Shown: in pieces, positions 7,997-16,327 of the stretch
Layout of the letters: each line of letters opens with the position of its first letter
Numbering within the stretch: the first letter of the stretch is position 1
NCBI GenBank assembly: GCA_023426545.1
Contig: JAFAAN010000120.1
Location: 1 to 64,000 of the forward strand
Length of the DNA stretch: 64,000 nt
Reading direction: 5' to 3'
Source of the DNA: Pseudomonadota bacterium
Lineage (GTDB): Bacteria; Myxococcota; Myxococcia; Myxococcales; Myxococcaceae
Made by a program: the position numbers and the translations under genes
The notes under the pieces: generated by a model
The model's database searches: none
What the model was told of the DNA's origin: nothing
The model's input: only the letters and a program-made list of their open reading frames with translations

Positions 7997-8374
7997 GTGT
8001 CGTCTACTGCCCCTCGAAGTGAACGCAAGCCGCCGGAGCCGCCCCGTTCCCGGTGGCAACAATTCCTGGACTTCATGGAGCTGTCCGGCCCCGAGGGCTC
8101 GTGGAGCATCGGACTCGTGGTCGGCCTGCTCGTCATCGGCTTCTGGCCGCTGTTGCTGCTCGCGGTCCTCGACGTGAGCGGGACACCTCGAAAGCTGCTG
8201 GTCGCCGCAGGGCCCATGTCCATCTGCATGGGGCTCGCCGTCCTCATCCTGGTGTGTGGCTACCGGTACGGCGAGTCGCTCAACTGGTCGCGCCGACAGA
8301 CGTGGGCGCTTGCCGCCTTGTTCCTGGGCCTGGGCCTGCTGGGAGGGCTGGGCCTGTGGCTGAGCGAGGGCTGA
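7997..8374 (+). CDS. Small integral membrane protein
   Basis: A protein of 125 residues with a Pro/Arg-rich cytoplasmic-looking N-terminus and three predicted membrane helices (around WSIGLVVGLLVIGFWPLLLL, AAGPMSICMGLAVLILVCGY and AALFLGLGLLGGLGLWL). GTG at 7997 is preceded by AGGAGG at 7983-7988. That ribosome site decides the start against the longer frame from 7922, whose extra residues are low-complexity. I do not recognise a named family. It stands alone, divergent from the AraC gene and convergent with the chaperone-like gene. Confidence 0.65.
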   Translation: MSSTAPRSERKPPEPPRSRWQQFLDFMELSGPEGSWSIGLVVGLLVIGFWPLLLLAVLDVSGTPRKLLVAAGPMSICMGLAVLILVCGYRYGESLNWSRRQTWALAALFLGLGLLGGLGLWLSEG

Positions 8375-8405
8375 CGCCGAAAGGGACGCCCCCGCTCCAT
8401 GCGCC

Positions 8406-9491
8406 TCAGCCTTGCTCCGCTCCCTCGAAGGTGACCTTTGCCTTGTTCATGACGTGCTCCACGGCGAGCAGGTACCAGCCCAGCTCGGTCAGACGCTGGG
8501 TCGTCTCCGGGGTCTCACGCAGGGCGGCGTGAACGTCGTCCGCGGTGAGCCCGAAAGGCTCCGAGTGGTCTCGGATCAGCTCTTCGAGCTTCTCCGGGGT
8601 GAGCTGTAGCTTCTCGGCCTCGGTGATGGCCTTCAGGACCACGCCGATGTGCAGCCGCCGCTCGGCGTCTTCGCGCGTGGCGGGGTCCGTCAGCCAGCCT
8701 TGGAGCGCGTCTCGCTGCTCGTCGACGTCGAACTCGTACTTGACCATGGCCTGGCCCTCGGCCTGGACCCAGCGGCGGCGGAGCTCCTCGTCCACCAGCG
8801 GTCGTGGCAGCTCCACCGGCGCGCGACGGGCCACCTCGTCCAGCACCATGTCCCGGGCCTGCACCCAGAGCAGCCCCGCGAGCTCGTCCTCCAACTCCTC
8901 GCGGATGGTGTCCATGACTTCATCCAGGGTGCTGCCCAGTCCGAGCCGCGCCAGGAACTCGGGAGTGTTGTCGGGAGGCAGCGTCACCTCATGGGCAGAC
9001 ACGATGTCCACGAGGAACCGCGCGGGCTTTCCCTGGAGGGACTCGACCGGGTAGGTGTCCGGCAGCTCCAGGGCAATCTGCATGGAGGTGCCCACCTTGC
9101 CGCCCTCCGCGATGGTCTCGAAGAACCCGGGAAGGGCCTCGCTGGGCGCCAGCTCCGTCGTCATTCCGAAGCGCGAGGAGAACGGGATGAGCTTTCCATC
9201 GCAGTAGCCCACGATGTTGAGCTGGACGTCGTCGCCCATCGCCAGTGTCTCGCCATGCTGGCGCTCACGCGTCGTGGCAAGGGCCCTGCGCTTTTCGTGG
9301 AAGCGCCGCAGCAGGTCGTCCCCGGTCAGGTCATCCGGGGTGGGAACGCGCACCGACAGCCCCTCCAGGGAGGGGGCCGTCACGGAGGGGAGCTTGAGTG
9401 CCTCGGCGGAGGCGGTGCTCACCACGGGGCTGATCTTGAGGAGGCGCTCGACGCCCCGCCCTGGTCCTTGAGTCCCTTGCTTGTTACTCAC
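8406..9491 (-). CDS. Trigger-factor-like chaperone (PPIase and C-terminal domains, no normal ribosome-binding domain)
   Basis: A protein of 361 residues. The middle shows an FKBP-type trigger-factor PPIase domain (GDDVQLNIVGYCDG, PGFFETIAEGGKVG, LELPDTYPVESLQGKPARFLVDI). The C-terminal helical domain shows the usual VLDEVARRAPVELPRPLVDEELRRR and LQLTPEKLEELIRDHS stretches. The N-terminus is short and lacks the ribosome-docking GFRxGKxP signature, so this is a paralogue rather than the housekeeping tig product. GTG at 9491 has GGGAG 5 bases upstream; the longer frame from 9593 has a basic, unlikely extension. It lies 118 bases downstream of the Ala/Gly-rich protein gene on the same strand, suggesting it is a dedicated chaperone for that protein. 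Confidence 0.72.
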   Translation of the reverse strand: MSNKQGTQGPGRGVERLLKISPVVSTASAEALKLPSVTAPSLEGLSVRVPTPDDLTGDDLLRRFHEKRRALATTRERQHGETLAMGDDVQLNIVGYCDGKLIPFSSRFGMTTELAPSEALPGFFETIAEGGKVGTSMQIALELPDTYPVESLQGKPARFLVDIVSAHEVTLPPDNTPEFLARLGLGSTLDEVMDTIREELEDELAGLLWVQARDMVLDEVARRAPVELPRPLVDEELRRRWVQAEGQAMVKYEFDVDEQRDALQGWLTDPATREDAERRLHIGVVLKAITEAEKLQLTPEKLEELIRDHSEPFGLTADDVHAALRETPETTQRLTELGWYLLAVEHVMNKAKVTFEGAEQG

Positions 9492-9609
9492 GAATGCTCC
9501 CGGGAGATAGGCATGCCCGCGCCCACGCCAGTGGGGGAAAAAGCGACGGCTCGGCATGGACCAAGGCTTAGTCCAGCCGAGCCGCTCTGACAAAGGCAGA
9601 AAAGGTCGC

Positions 9610-10647
9610 CTACTTGAAGAAGGATCCCACGATGCTGGAGACCGTGGAGACCGCGGCGCCCACCTGACTGACCACCGGGATGTTGGTGGCCGCGGCGATG
9701 GAGCCCACCGCGGTGATGACCGACGTCACCTTCTTGCCGACCCCCGCGTTCTTGTCCATCAGGGTCGCGCCCGCGTTGGCCACGTCCATGGCAGCGATGG
9801 CCACGTTGACGCCCGGAGCGAACCGGCCCAGCGCCTTCGCGGCGGTGCCCGCAGCCGCCTTCGCGCCCTGCTTGACGGCGGCCTCTCCCGCCGCCTTGCC
9901 CACGGTGGAGAGCGCGGCCTTGGCGGCGGAGCGCGTCCCGCTGCCCAGCACGCCCTTCGCCAGGGTGCCGGTGGCCTTCGCGGCCTCCCCGGCGGCGGAG
10001 CTGACGGCCTTGCCAACGGCCTTCGCCGTGCCACCCTCGAACACACCCTTGGTGGCCGCGTTCTTGACGGCCTTGAGCACGTCGTCGCTCGCGTTGGGCA
10101 GCGCCTGCTTGAAGGCATCGACCGCCTTCTTACCGGCGGCCAGCTTGTCCTTCATGATGGTGCCGCCGAGCACACCACCCATGACCTTGCCGCCGACGAT
10201 GCCTCCCGTCGCGGCGTTGACGCCGGCCTTGGCCGCGTCCAGGGAGGAGCGCGTGGCCGCGATGATGTCGTCCTTGCTCCCCGACTTGACGGCCTGACGG
10301 ATGTCCTTGATGGCCGTGGCGCCAGCGGCGACCGCGCCCGGGATGCCCGCGAAGCGGGCCGCGGCCTTCAGGTTCGCGCCCAGGCTGGTGAGGCCCTTGA
10401 ACGAGCCCTTCGCGAAGGTGGGGTTGCGGACGAAGTCCAGGTTCGTCTTGCCGAGCAGACCCTCCGCGCCCTTCTTGACGTTCTTGAGCTGCTGGAAGGC
10501 ATCCTTGCCATAGCCGATGGCCTTCGCGGTCTGGGTGGCAACCGCAGTCCCACCCTTGATGAGTTCCTTGTTCTGCTCGAACGTCTTCTGGACGTTGGTG
10601 CGAACGGTATTGAAGGTCTTCTTGAGGTTGATGCCGGGGAAACCCAT
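9610..10647 (-). CDS. Ala/Gly/Lys-rich amphipathic protein of unknown function
   Basis: A protein of 345 residues, dominated by Ala, Gly, Lys, Ser and Val in long amphipathic or weakly hydrophobic helices. It has Gly-zipper-like stretches (GGIVGGKVMGGVLGGTIM; VGSIAAATNIPVVSQVGAAV) and repeated KAAGEAA/KAAAGTAAKA motifs. No signal peptide and no catalytic motif are visible. The composition resembles pore-forming or translocator-like proteins, phage tape-measure segments and secreted toxins that need a holding chaperone, but I recognise no family. The trigger-factor-like gene just downstream strengthens the idea of a substrate-chaperone pair. A 10-bp inverted repeat flanks the presumed promoter upstream. 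Confidence 0.6.
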   Translation of the reverse strand: MGFPGINLKKTFNTVRTNVQKTFEQNKELIKGGTAVATQTAKAIGYGKDAFQQLKNVKKGAEGLLGKTNLDFVRNPTFAKGSFKGLTSLGANLKAAARFAGIPGAVAAGATAIKDIRQAVKSGSKDDIIAATRSSLDAAKAGVNAATGGIVGGKVMGGVLGGTIMKDKLAAGKKAVDAFKQALPNASDDVLKAVKNAATKGVFEGGTAKAVGKAVSSAAGEAAKATGTLAKGVLGSGTRSAAKAALSTVGKAAGEAAVKQGAKAAAGTAAKALGRFAPGVNVAIAAMDVANAGATLMDKNAGVGKKVTSVITAVGSIAAATNIPVVSQVGAAVSTVSSIVGSFFK

Positions 10648-10669
10648 GTGGGGCCTCGCAAATATGAAT

Positions 10670-10750
10670 GGGACCTGCCTGATTATCGCTACCCAAATGC
10701 CCGAGTTGCGAAAGACAAGGCACCTTTGTCAGGAGTTTCCGGCAGGTCCC
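10670..10750. promoter_or_regulatory. Widely spaced 10-bp inverted repeat upstream of the Ala/Gly-rich gene
   Basis: GGGACCTGCC at 10670-10679 and GGCAGGTCCC at 10741-10750 are perfect inverted copies 61 bases apart, beginning 22 bases before the start codon at 10647. On the minus strand the enclosed segment contains GATAAT, a possible -10 element. The repeat may be an operator pair or a long 5' stem. Confidence 0.45.
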
Positions 10751-10927
10751 AGCTGATGCGCTAAGTTGCTGGAACTATTGGGGTGGAGAGCCGCGAACAG
10801 GTAGGGCACCATCGGCCGATGTAGGCAAAGACCGGAAAACAAGGCCAGAGCCTGTCGCGATCAGCAGCGCCCACCATCGGACCTGGACACACATCGACGA
10901 GGGCTTCAGTCGCAACGCGGTAACGCT

Positions 10928-11590
10928 TCAGGCGGCGGGCAGGAGCGGCTCCCCTTTGAGGAAGACCTCGATGCGTTCCTTCCCTTTGCCAATGTTCTTT
11001 CGCTTGAGCTCTATCTCCCCGACCTCACCCGTCCGCTTCAGATGGGTTCCGCCACAGGGAACGCGCGCGAAGCCTTCCACTTCCCAATAGCGGAGTCCCG
11101 CCGCCTCGTCGGAGAAGGCGCTGACGATAGGCTGATTCGACGTCACGACGCGGAGCGCCTGAGCGGATATGTCTGGCAAGAGGCTGGCGATGCTCCCCGG
11201 ATAGAGAAAGTCGATGCGCGCCTTATCCTGGGCGATGTGGGCGCCAATCTTGGGAATGCCTTCCACCCGGCGGGAAACCAGCTCCAGAACCAGCTCCGCT
11301 GCGAAGTGCAACCGCATGAGCCGGTATCTTCGCTCCCATTCGATTCGGACCGTCACCGCCGTGCCTGGTGTCAGGCCATGTCCTTCGTCGAGCGCGTAGT
11401 AGATGCCGGCCCCCTCCTTGCGAGCCTCGCGCACCCGATGCCCACCAATGGTCCCCTCATCACTCTCCTGCCCGCCGGAGAAGGCATAGAAAATCGTGTC
11501 CTCCAACGTGACGATGGGGCCCCTCACGTCATGGACATGGGTTTCCAGTTCCGTCCGGTAGGGCTCTTGCCAGAACACCTTTCGCGTCAT
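10928..11590 (-). CDS. AlaX-type alanyl-tRNA editing protein
   Basis: A protein of 220 residues matching free-standing relatives of the AlaRS editing domain. It starts MTRKVFWQEPYRTELETHV, followed by TIFYAFSGGQESDEGTIGG (the Tyr-Pro-x-Gly-Gly-Gln-like loop) and RRYRLMRLHFAAELVLEL (first zinc His region, with HFAAE in place of the usual HTA-H). The second zinc motif is CGGTHLKRTGEVG. Such proteins hydrolyse Ser- or Gly-mischarged tRNA-Ala. ATG at 11590 was preferred to a frame from 11650 because homology begins there. The altered first His pair (His without the usual second His four residues on) may weaken zinc binding. Confidence 0.8.
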   Translation of the reverse strand: MTRKVFWQEPYRTELETHVHDVRGPIVTLEDTIFYAFSGGQESDEGTIGGHRVREARKEGAGIYYALDEGHGLTPGTAVTVRIEWERRYRLMRLHFAAELVLELVSRRVEGIPKIGAHIAQDKARIDFLYPGSIASLLPDISAQALRVVTSNQPIVSAFSDEAAGLRYWEVEGFARVPCGGTHLKRTGEVGEIELKRKNIGKGKERIEVFLKGEPLLPAA

Positions 11591-12181
11591 GCGGCGACTC
11601 CTTGCCCCTCTCTCCGCTCGAAGTGCTCGCCTCTCAAGCTTACCTCGCACACCTGAGCGGCCGGGGCCTTCCGGAGGTCACCATTGTCCCATACTTCGCG
11701 AGCGGAATCTCGCTCCTCAGAGCTTGTCCCAAAACCTTCAACATGTGGGAGTGCTCGCCACTGACAACCTGTGCGAAGGACATCGAGCACTGCGTTGAAC
11801 AGTTCACGCAGCGCCCATCGCCGAGGGCGTCCTCCTCGACTCCCTGTGTTCCTCACAGTGACTGGACGCAACGAACGATGGGATGCCTCGAGCGCTGCCG
11901 CACCTGTGGATGTATGGGTAATCCATCTCTACCTCCGGTGAACGCCAGGCACCTTCCGAGTCCAGCACGCGCCAGCCCCGACGAGAGGCCCACGCCCGCG
12001 GAAAACCCCAGACCCGTGAGGCGGCCTCCACGAAGGCCGAGGCGCACGACGAACGCCCCCGGGATGCCCGGCGCAGGCAGGGAGCGCCCAGGCCCCGCAC
12101 GTCCTCCTCGCGCCGCAGGTCCTCCTCCGGCTCCGTCAAGTCATCGTGCGCCGCATGAGCGCTCGCGCCCCCCGGCTCAGC
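11591..12181. other. 590-bp gene-poor region with transposon remnant
   Basis: Apart from the IS5-type fragment at 11740-11841, I see no supported gene. The open frames on both strands have no initiation signals or recognisable protein sequence. The stretch looks like decayed mobile DNA between AlaX and the PDZ protein gene. Confidence 0.5.
11740..11841 (-). pseudogene. IS5-family transposase N-terminal remnant
   Basis: On the minus strand the frame encodes GGRPRRWALRELFNAVLDVL followed by RTGCQWRALPHV. This is the conserved N-terminal helix region of IS5-type (IS4/IS5 group) transposases, where RGRP-SLREV-NAI-YVLRTGCQWR-LP is typical. The match stops abruptly after the LPHV motif and no DDE domain follows, so the element is dead. 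Confidence 0.65.
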
Positions 12182-13330
12182 TCAGGGGTGCGCGCCAACG
12201 GTGAGGTCGATGCCCCTGGCAGCCCCGGCGCGCAGCACCTTGGCGTGTACGGTCTGGCCCACACGTTCCGGAGACAGCTGCGCGACCAGGTCATCCACCT
12301 CTCGCAATGGCTGCCCGTCGAGCGTGAGCAGCGTGTCACCCGGATGCAGCCCCGCCTCCTTGGCCGGGCCATCCGGCTCCACGCTCGCGACCTTGAGGCC
12401 GCTTTGGGTGCCATGGGCCTTCGCAAGCCTCTCCGGCAACCGGACGGGGAAGGCCCCCATACCGAGGTAGCCGCTCGGCGCTTGTGCGGGCGCCTTCGTG
12501 GACGTGGCCTTGGTGCTGGGCGGCGACTTCTTCCCCCCTGGCTTCGCGGCCCCTCGAGCGACCTCGCGCGTTGTGTCCTGGGCGCCCTCGGCGGCGTCTC
12601 GCGCCACTTCCTTCGCCCTCACCGTGGGCTCTCTCGGCTCTCTCTCCTTCTTCACGTCGCGCTTGCGTGGCGCCCCCTGCTTCGGCCCTCCAGACTTCTG
12701 CAGGCGCAGGCGCGCCGCGGCCGGGGGCCGCCCCACTCCACCACCTTGGGTCGCCATGGACATGCCTTCGCGCAATCGCTCCTTGAAGCCCTCGGCCACT
12801 CCTCCCTGCGCCGGCGCTCCACCCGATCCACCCCTCAGCAGCCGCTGACGCGCGGCGGCTGGGGGCCGCCCCACTCCACCGTGGGTCGCCAGGAACATGC
12901 TCTCACGCAATCGTTCTCGGAAGGCCTCGGCCCCTCCCTTCTTGCCCCCCTTCTCTGCCATCTTACGGAGCAGCCGCCCGGCGAGCAGTCCAATGCCCAG
13001 CAGCCCGAGGATGGAGCTCCCCGGCCTCTCCTTCAGCATTTTTTGCGCGCCGCGGAGCCACTCCTCCATCGACCCTTCCTGGAGATAGAGGGTGGTGTCC
13101 TGGAGAACGCGGCTTCCCCCCTCGAGCACGGGCAGCGTCAGCACGGTCGGCAACCGCCTGGCCACGACCGTGAGGAGCCTCGCTCCGGACTGCGCAAAGT
13201 TGGCGATGAGCGCCTCGCGCTGCGCGTGGAGCCGCTCCATTTCCTGCGCCTGTACATCCTGGGGGAGCGTCTCTTGCTGGACGCGCTTGCGCGTGTTCCC
13301 CCTGTTCGCAATTCCTTTGACCGAGGCCAT
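12182..13330 (-). CDS. PDZ-domain protein with central membrane helix and basic repeats, divergent from the gas-vesicle operon
   Basis: A protein of 382 residues. The N-terminal 100 residues are amphipathic helix. SSILGLLGIGLLAGRLL (near 105-121) is a possible membrane helix. Two copies of a REL/RESMFLATHGGVGRPPAAARQRL-type segment follow, then an Ala/Lys/Pro-rich linker. A PDZ domain closes the protein (about 290-380: VRLPERLAKAHG, GLKVASVEPDGPAKEAG, GDTLLTLDGQPL). It is transcribed away from gvpH, sharing a 340-bp intergenic region. Basic, repeat-bearing accessory proteins of unknown role are common next to gvp operons, so a vesicle-related function is plausible but inferred. The duplicated segment is about 45 residues long. 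Confidence 0.62.
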   Translation of the reverse strand: MASVKGIANRGNTRKRVQQETLPQDVQAQEMERLHAQREALIANFAQSGARLLTVVARRLPTVLTLPVLEGGSRVLQDTTLYLQEGSMEEWLRGAQKMLKERPGSSILGLLGIGLLAGRLLRKMAEKGGKKGGAEAFRERLRESMFLATHGGVGRPPAAARQRLLRGGSGGAPAQGGVAEGFKERLREGMSMATQGGGVGRPPAAARLRLQKSGGPKQGAPRKRDVKKEREPREPTVRAKEVARDAAEGAQDTTREVARGAAKPGGKKSPPSTKATSTKAPAQAPSGYLGMGAFPVRLPERLAKAHGTQSGLKVASVEPDGPAKEAGLHPGDTLLTLDGQPLREVDDLVAQLSPERVGQTVHAKVLRAGAARGIDLTVGAHP

Positions 13331-13670
13331 GGGTGCTCACACCGCTGACGCACACGCGTGCCAGACGCGCATGCGTTGTCCGTGGAGAACGTAGACACGA
13401 CAGGCGGCGAAGTTCAGGGAGGTGAGGCGGCCCCGCCCCTCCCGCCCCTGCCAGGTCGACCTGACACCTCCCGGGTGATGTGCAGGGGGGTGCCATGCCT
13501 GCCGAGCCTCCGCAGGCGATGCGCCCATACCCCGCCGACCAGGCATCACCATCCGGCCCCTATCCGTGCCGCTGCTCGCTGGGCATGGGGCGGGCGGAAT
13601 CCCCACGACGCGTCTTGCCGCTGGGCACGGAGGGGGGGATGCCCCAGCTTTGAGTCACGACAGGTGGAGC
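13331..13670. promoter_or_regulatory. Divergent promoter region for the PDZ gene and gas-vesicle operon
   Basis: 340 bases with no supported gene separate the start codons at 13330 (minus) and 13671 (plus). AGGTGGAG at 13662-13669 is the ribosome site for the first gvp gene. I could not identify a clear sigma-factor motif. Confidence 0.45.
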
Positions 13671-14195
13671 ATGGCAGAGAAGACCGGCATCAGCGGTGGA
13701 GGGTTCCTCGAAGGAATCACCACCCTCGTCACGAAACTGGCGGAGCTCGCGGAGAAGGGCGAACAGCTCCAACGCTCCGGAGAGTTCGGAGCCTCCGACA
13801 AGGGGCTCAGGGGCGTCTATGGCTTCAACGTGCGGCTCGGAGGAGGCGCACCCGGTCAACCAAGCGGCACTCCACGCGTGGAGCCCTTCGGGAACATCCG
13901 CCAGGATCGCCAGACCGGCAAGGCGGTCGTCCACCCCATCCGCGAGCCCCTGGTCGATGTCTTCGATGAGGGGCCGGACGTGCTGGTGGTGGCCGAGCTG
14001 CCAGGTGTCGACCGCAAGGACATCACGCTGGAGCTCCGCGAAGACATCCTGACCCTGCATGCCGAGCACGGGGCGCTCAAGTACCACAAGGAGGTCCTGC
14101 TCCCCAGGCGCTTCACCCGCCGGCAGATGCACACCAGCTGCCGCAACGGCGTCCTCGAGATCCGCCTCACCGCCCAGGAGGAGAGCCGCTCGTGA
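13671..14195 (+). CDS. Hsp20/alpha-crystallin protein of the gas-vesicle operon (GvpH-like)
   Basis: A protein of 174 residues. An N-terminal segment (GFLEGITTLVTKLAELAEKG, then YGFNVRLGG) precedes an alpha-crystallin domain (about 85-170): EPLVDVFDEGPDVLVVAELPGV, DRKDITLELREDILTLHAEHG and a C-terminal NGVLEIRLT strand. The N-terminal part resembles gas-vesicle Hsp20 proteins (GvpH-like), which act as chaperones for aggregation-prone GvpA-type proteins. It is the first gene of the operon, and its stop overlaps the GTG of the AAA+ gene. The symbol gvpH is used for several unrelated sets, so none is given. Confidence 0.82.
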   Translation: MAEKTGISGGGFLEGITTLVTKLAELAEKGEQLQRSGEFGASDKGLRGVYGFNVRLGGGAPGQPSGTPRVEPFGNIRQDRQTGKAVVHPIREPLVDVFDEGPDVLVVAELPGVDRKDITLELREDILTLHAEHGALKYHKEVLLPRRFTRRQMHTSCRNGVLEIRLTAQEESRS

Positions 14196-16327
14196 CTGTC
14201 GCGACACGGGAACGTCCGCAGACGCTGCGTGCCGCCGAGTCCCTCGGCAAGGATCTGGGCCGTGGCCTCGCCCGCATGGACCCCGCCGACATGAAGCGGC
14301 TGGGGGCGCAGATCGGCGACATCGTCACGCTGTCCGGCAAGCGCCGCAGCGCGGCCAGGGTGATGCCCTCCTACCCGGACGCCCGGGGGCGCGGAATCCT
14401 CCAGATTGACGGCGTGACCCGGGCCAACACCGGGGTGCAGTTGGACGAGCCGGTGAAGCTGACCCTGGCCCCCGCCCGACACGCCGAGAAGGTCGTGCTG
14501 GCGCCCCTGGAGTTCACCCCCGCGCAGCGTGACCTGGCCTACATCGGCACGCTGCTGGACGGACTGCCGGTGGTGAAGGGAGACCGGGTCCGGGCGCTGC
14601 TGTTCGGCAGCCGCACGGCCGACTTCCGCGTCGTCGAGACCACTCCTGTTGGGGCAGTGGTGATTCACCCCAACACCATGCTGGAGGTCGCCAAGGCTCC
14701 GGAGAAGGAGAAGGTGACGCACGAGCGGGCGCGCGCCGTCAGCTACGAGGACGTGGGTGGGCTGAAGCGGGAGCTGGGCCGCATCCGCGAGATCGTGGAG
14801 CTGCCGCTGCGGTATCCGGAGGTGTTCGAGCGGCTCGGGATCGACGCCCCCAAGGGGGTGCTGCTGTATGGCCCGCCGGGCTGCGGCAAGACGCTGATCG
14901 CCCGGGCGGTGGCCAACGAGACGGCGGCGGCGTTCTTCACCATCACCGGCCCGGAGATCATGCACAAGTTCTACGGGGAGAGTGAGGCCCACCTCCGGCA
15001 GATCTTCGACGAGGCTCAGCGCAGGGCCCCGGCCATCATCTTCGTGGACGAGATAGATGCCATCGCTCCCCGCCGCGAGAACGTGCAGGGCGAGGTGGAG
15101 AAGCGCGTGGTGGCGCAATTGCTGTCGCTGATGGACGGCCTGGCCCAACGCCGGCACGTCATCGTGCTGGCTGCCACCAACATCCCCAACGTGCTGGACC
15201 CGGCGCTGCGCCGCCCGGGGCGGTTCGACCGCGAGATCGCCATCTCCATCCCCGACCGCACGTCGCGCAAGGAGATCCTCGCCATCCACAGCCGGGGCAT
15301 GCCGCTGGCAGAGGACGTGGACCTCGACCATCTGGCGGCCGTGACGCATGGCTTCGTCGGCGCGGACCTCCAGGCCCTGTGCCGCGAGGCGGCGATGATC
15401 TGCCTGCGCCGGCTGATTCCCCACATCGACTTCGCCTCGGCCGAGATTCCCTACGACGAGCTGATGCAGGTCCAGGTGACGATGGCCGACTTCCAGGTGG
15501 CGCTGCACGAGGTGGGGCCATCGGCGATCCGCGAGGTGTTCGTGGAGACCCCGGACGTGGGCTGGAAGGATGTGGGCGGACTGGGGCAGCTCAAGCAGCG
15601 GCTCATCGAGGCGGTGGAGTGGCCGCTCAGGTACACCGAGGAGTTCGCGCGGGCCAAGGTCCGCCCCCCCAAGGGCGTGCTGCTGAGCGGCCCTCCCGGC
15701 TGCGGCAAGACGCTGATGGCCAAGGCCGCCGCCCACGAGAGCCAGGTCAACTTCATCTCGGTCAAGGGCCCGGCGCTGCTCAGCAAGTTCGTGGGGGAGT
15801 CCGAGAGGGGGGTGCGCGAGACCTTCCAGAAGGCCCGTCAGGCGGCCCCCTGCATCATCTTCTTCGATGAGATCGACTCGCTCGTGCCGACGCGCTCCGC
15901 CGGGGGGATGGACGAGCGCGTCACAGAGAGGGTCGTCAGCCAGTTCCTGTCCGAGATGGATGGCATCGAGGAGCTGACCGGCGTGCTGGTGCTCGCGGCC
16001 ACCAACCGCGCGGACCTGCTCGACCCTGCGCTGCTGCGCCCGGGACGCTTCGACCTGCTCGTCGACGTGCCTCTTCCGGACCGCGAGGCGCGACGCGAAA
16101 TCTTCCACGTCCACCTGCGCGACAAGCCGGTGGAGAAGAACCTCGACCTGAACGTGCTCGCTGCACGCAGCGAATCCTTCTCCGGCGCCGACATCCAGGC
16201 CGTGTGCAACCAGGCCGCCTGGGATGCCGTGCGTCACGTCATCAGCGGCAAGGGAAAGCGCCTCGTCATCACATCCGAGAGCCTGCTCAAGGCGATCCAT
16301 GGGAACAAGGAGGCACGCCGGCCATGA
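14192..16327 (+). CDS. CDC48/VCP-type AAA+ ATPase with two AAA domains
   Basis: A protein of 711 residues. The N-terminal double-psi-barrel-like domain (about 1-170) contains GRGLARMDPADMKRLG and GDIVTLSG. The D1 AAA domain has GPPGCGKT Walker A, IIFVDEID Walker B and NVLDPALRRPGRFD; the D2 domain repeats GPPGCGKT, IIFFDEIDSL and LLDPALLRPGRFD. This is the CDC48 architecture, a hexameric unfoldase. Its place between hsp20 and gvpL, with GTGA and ATGA overlaps on both sides, shows it belongs to the gas-vesicle operon. I see no separate gvpN (MoxR-type AAA+) gene in the cluster, so this ATPase may take over a remodelling role. Confidence 0.9.
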   Translation: MTVATRERPQTLRAAESLGKDLGRGLARMDPADMKRLGAQIGDIVTLSGKRRSAARVMPSYPDARGRGILQIDGVTRANTGVQLDEPVKLTLAPARHAEKVVLAPLEFTPAQRDLAYIGTLLDGLPVVKGDRVRALLFGSRTADFRVVETTPVGAVVIHPNTMLEVAKAPEKEKVTHERARAVSYEDVGGLKRELGRIREIVELPLRYPEVFERLGIDAPKGVLLYGPPGCGKTLIARAVANETAAAFFTITGPEIMHKFYGESEAHLRQIFDEAQRRAPAIIFVDEIDAIAPRRENVQGEVEKRVVAQLLSLMDGLAQRRHVIVLAATNIPNVLDPALRRPGRFDREIAISIPDRTSRKEILAIHSRGMPLAEDVDLDHLAAVTHGFVGADLQALCREAAMICLRRLIPHIDFASAEIPYDELMQVQVTMADFQVALHEVGPSAIREVFVETPDVGWKDVGGLGQLKQRLIEAVEWPLRYTEEFARAKVRPPKGVLLSGPPGCGKTLMAKAAAHESQVNFISVKGPALLSKFVGESERGVRETFQKARQAAPCIIFFDEIDSLVPTRSAGGMDERVTERVVSQFLSEMDGIEELTGVLVLAATNRADLLDPALLRPGRFDLLVDVPLPDREARREIFHVHLRDKPVEKNLDLNVLAARSESFSGADIQAVCNQAAWDAVRHVISGKGKRLVITSESLLKAIHGNKEARRP

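Noticed and set aside
11587..11871. Complete transposase gene
   Set aside because: Only the N-terminal 34-residue signature is recognisable and the DDE domain is missing, so it is a remnant.
13856..16300. Very long open frame of 814 codons antisense to the CDC48-like gene
   Set aside because: Its protein is His/Arg/Gln/Leu rich without domains and mirrors the GC3 bias of the AAA+ gene on the other strand, which has full motifs.
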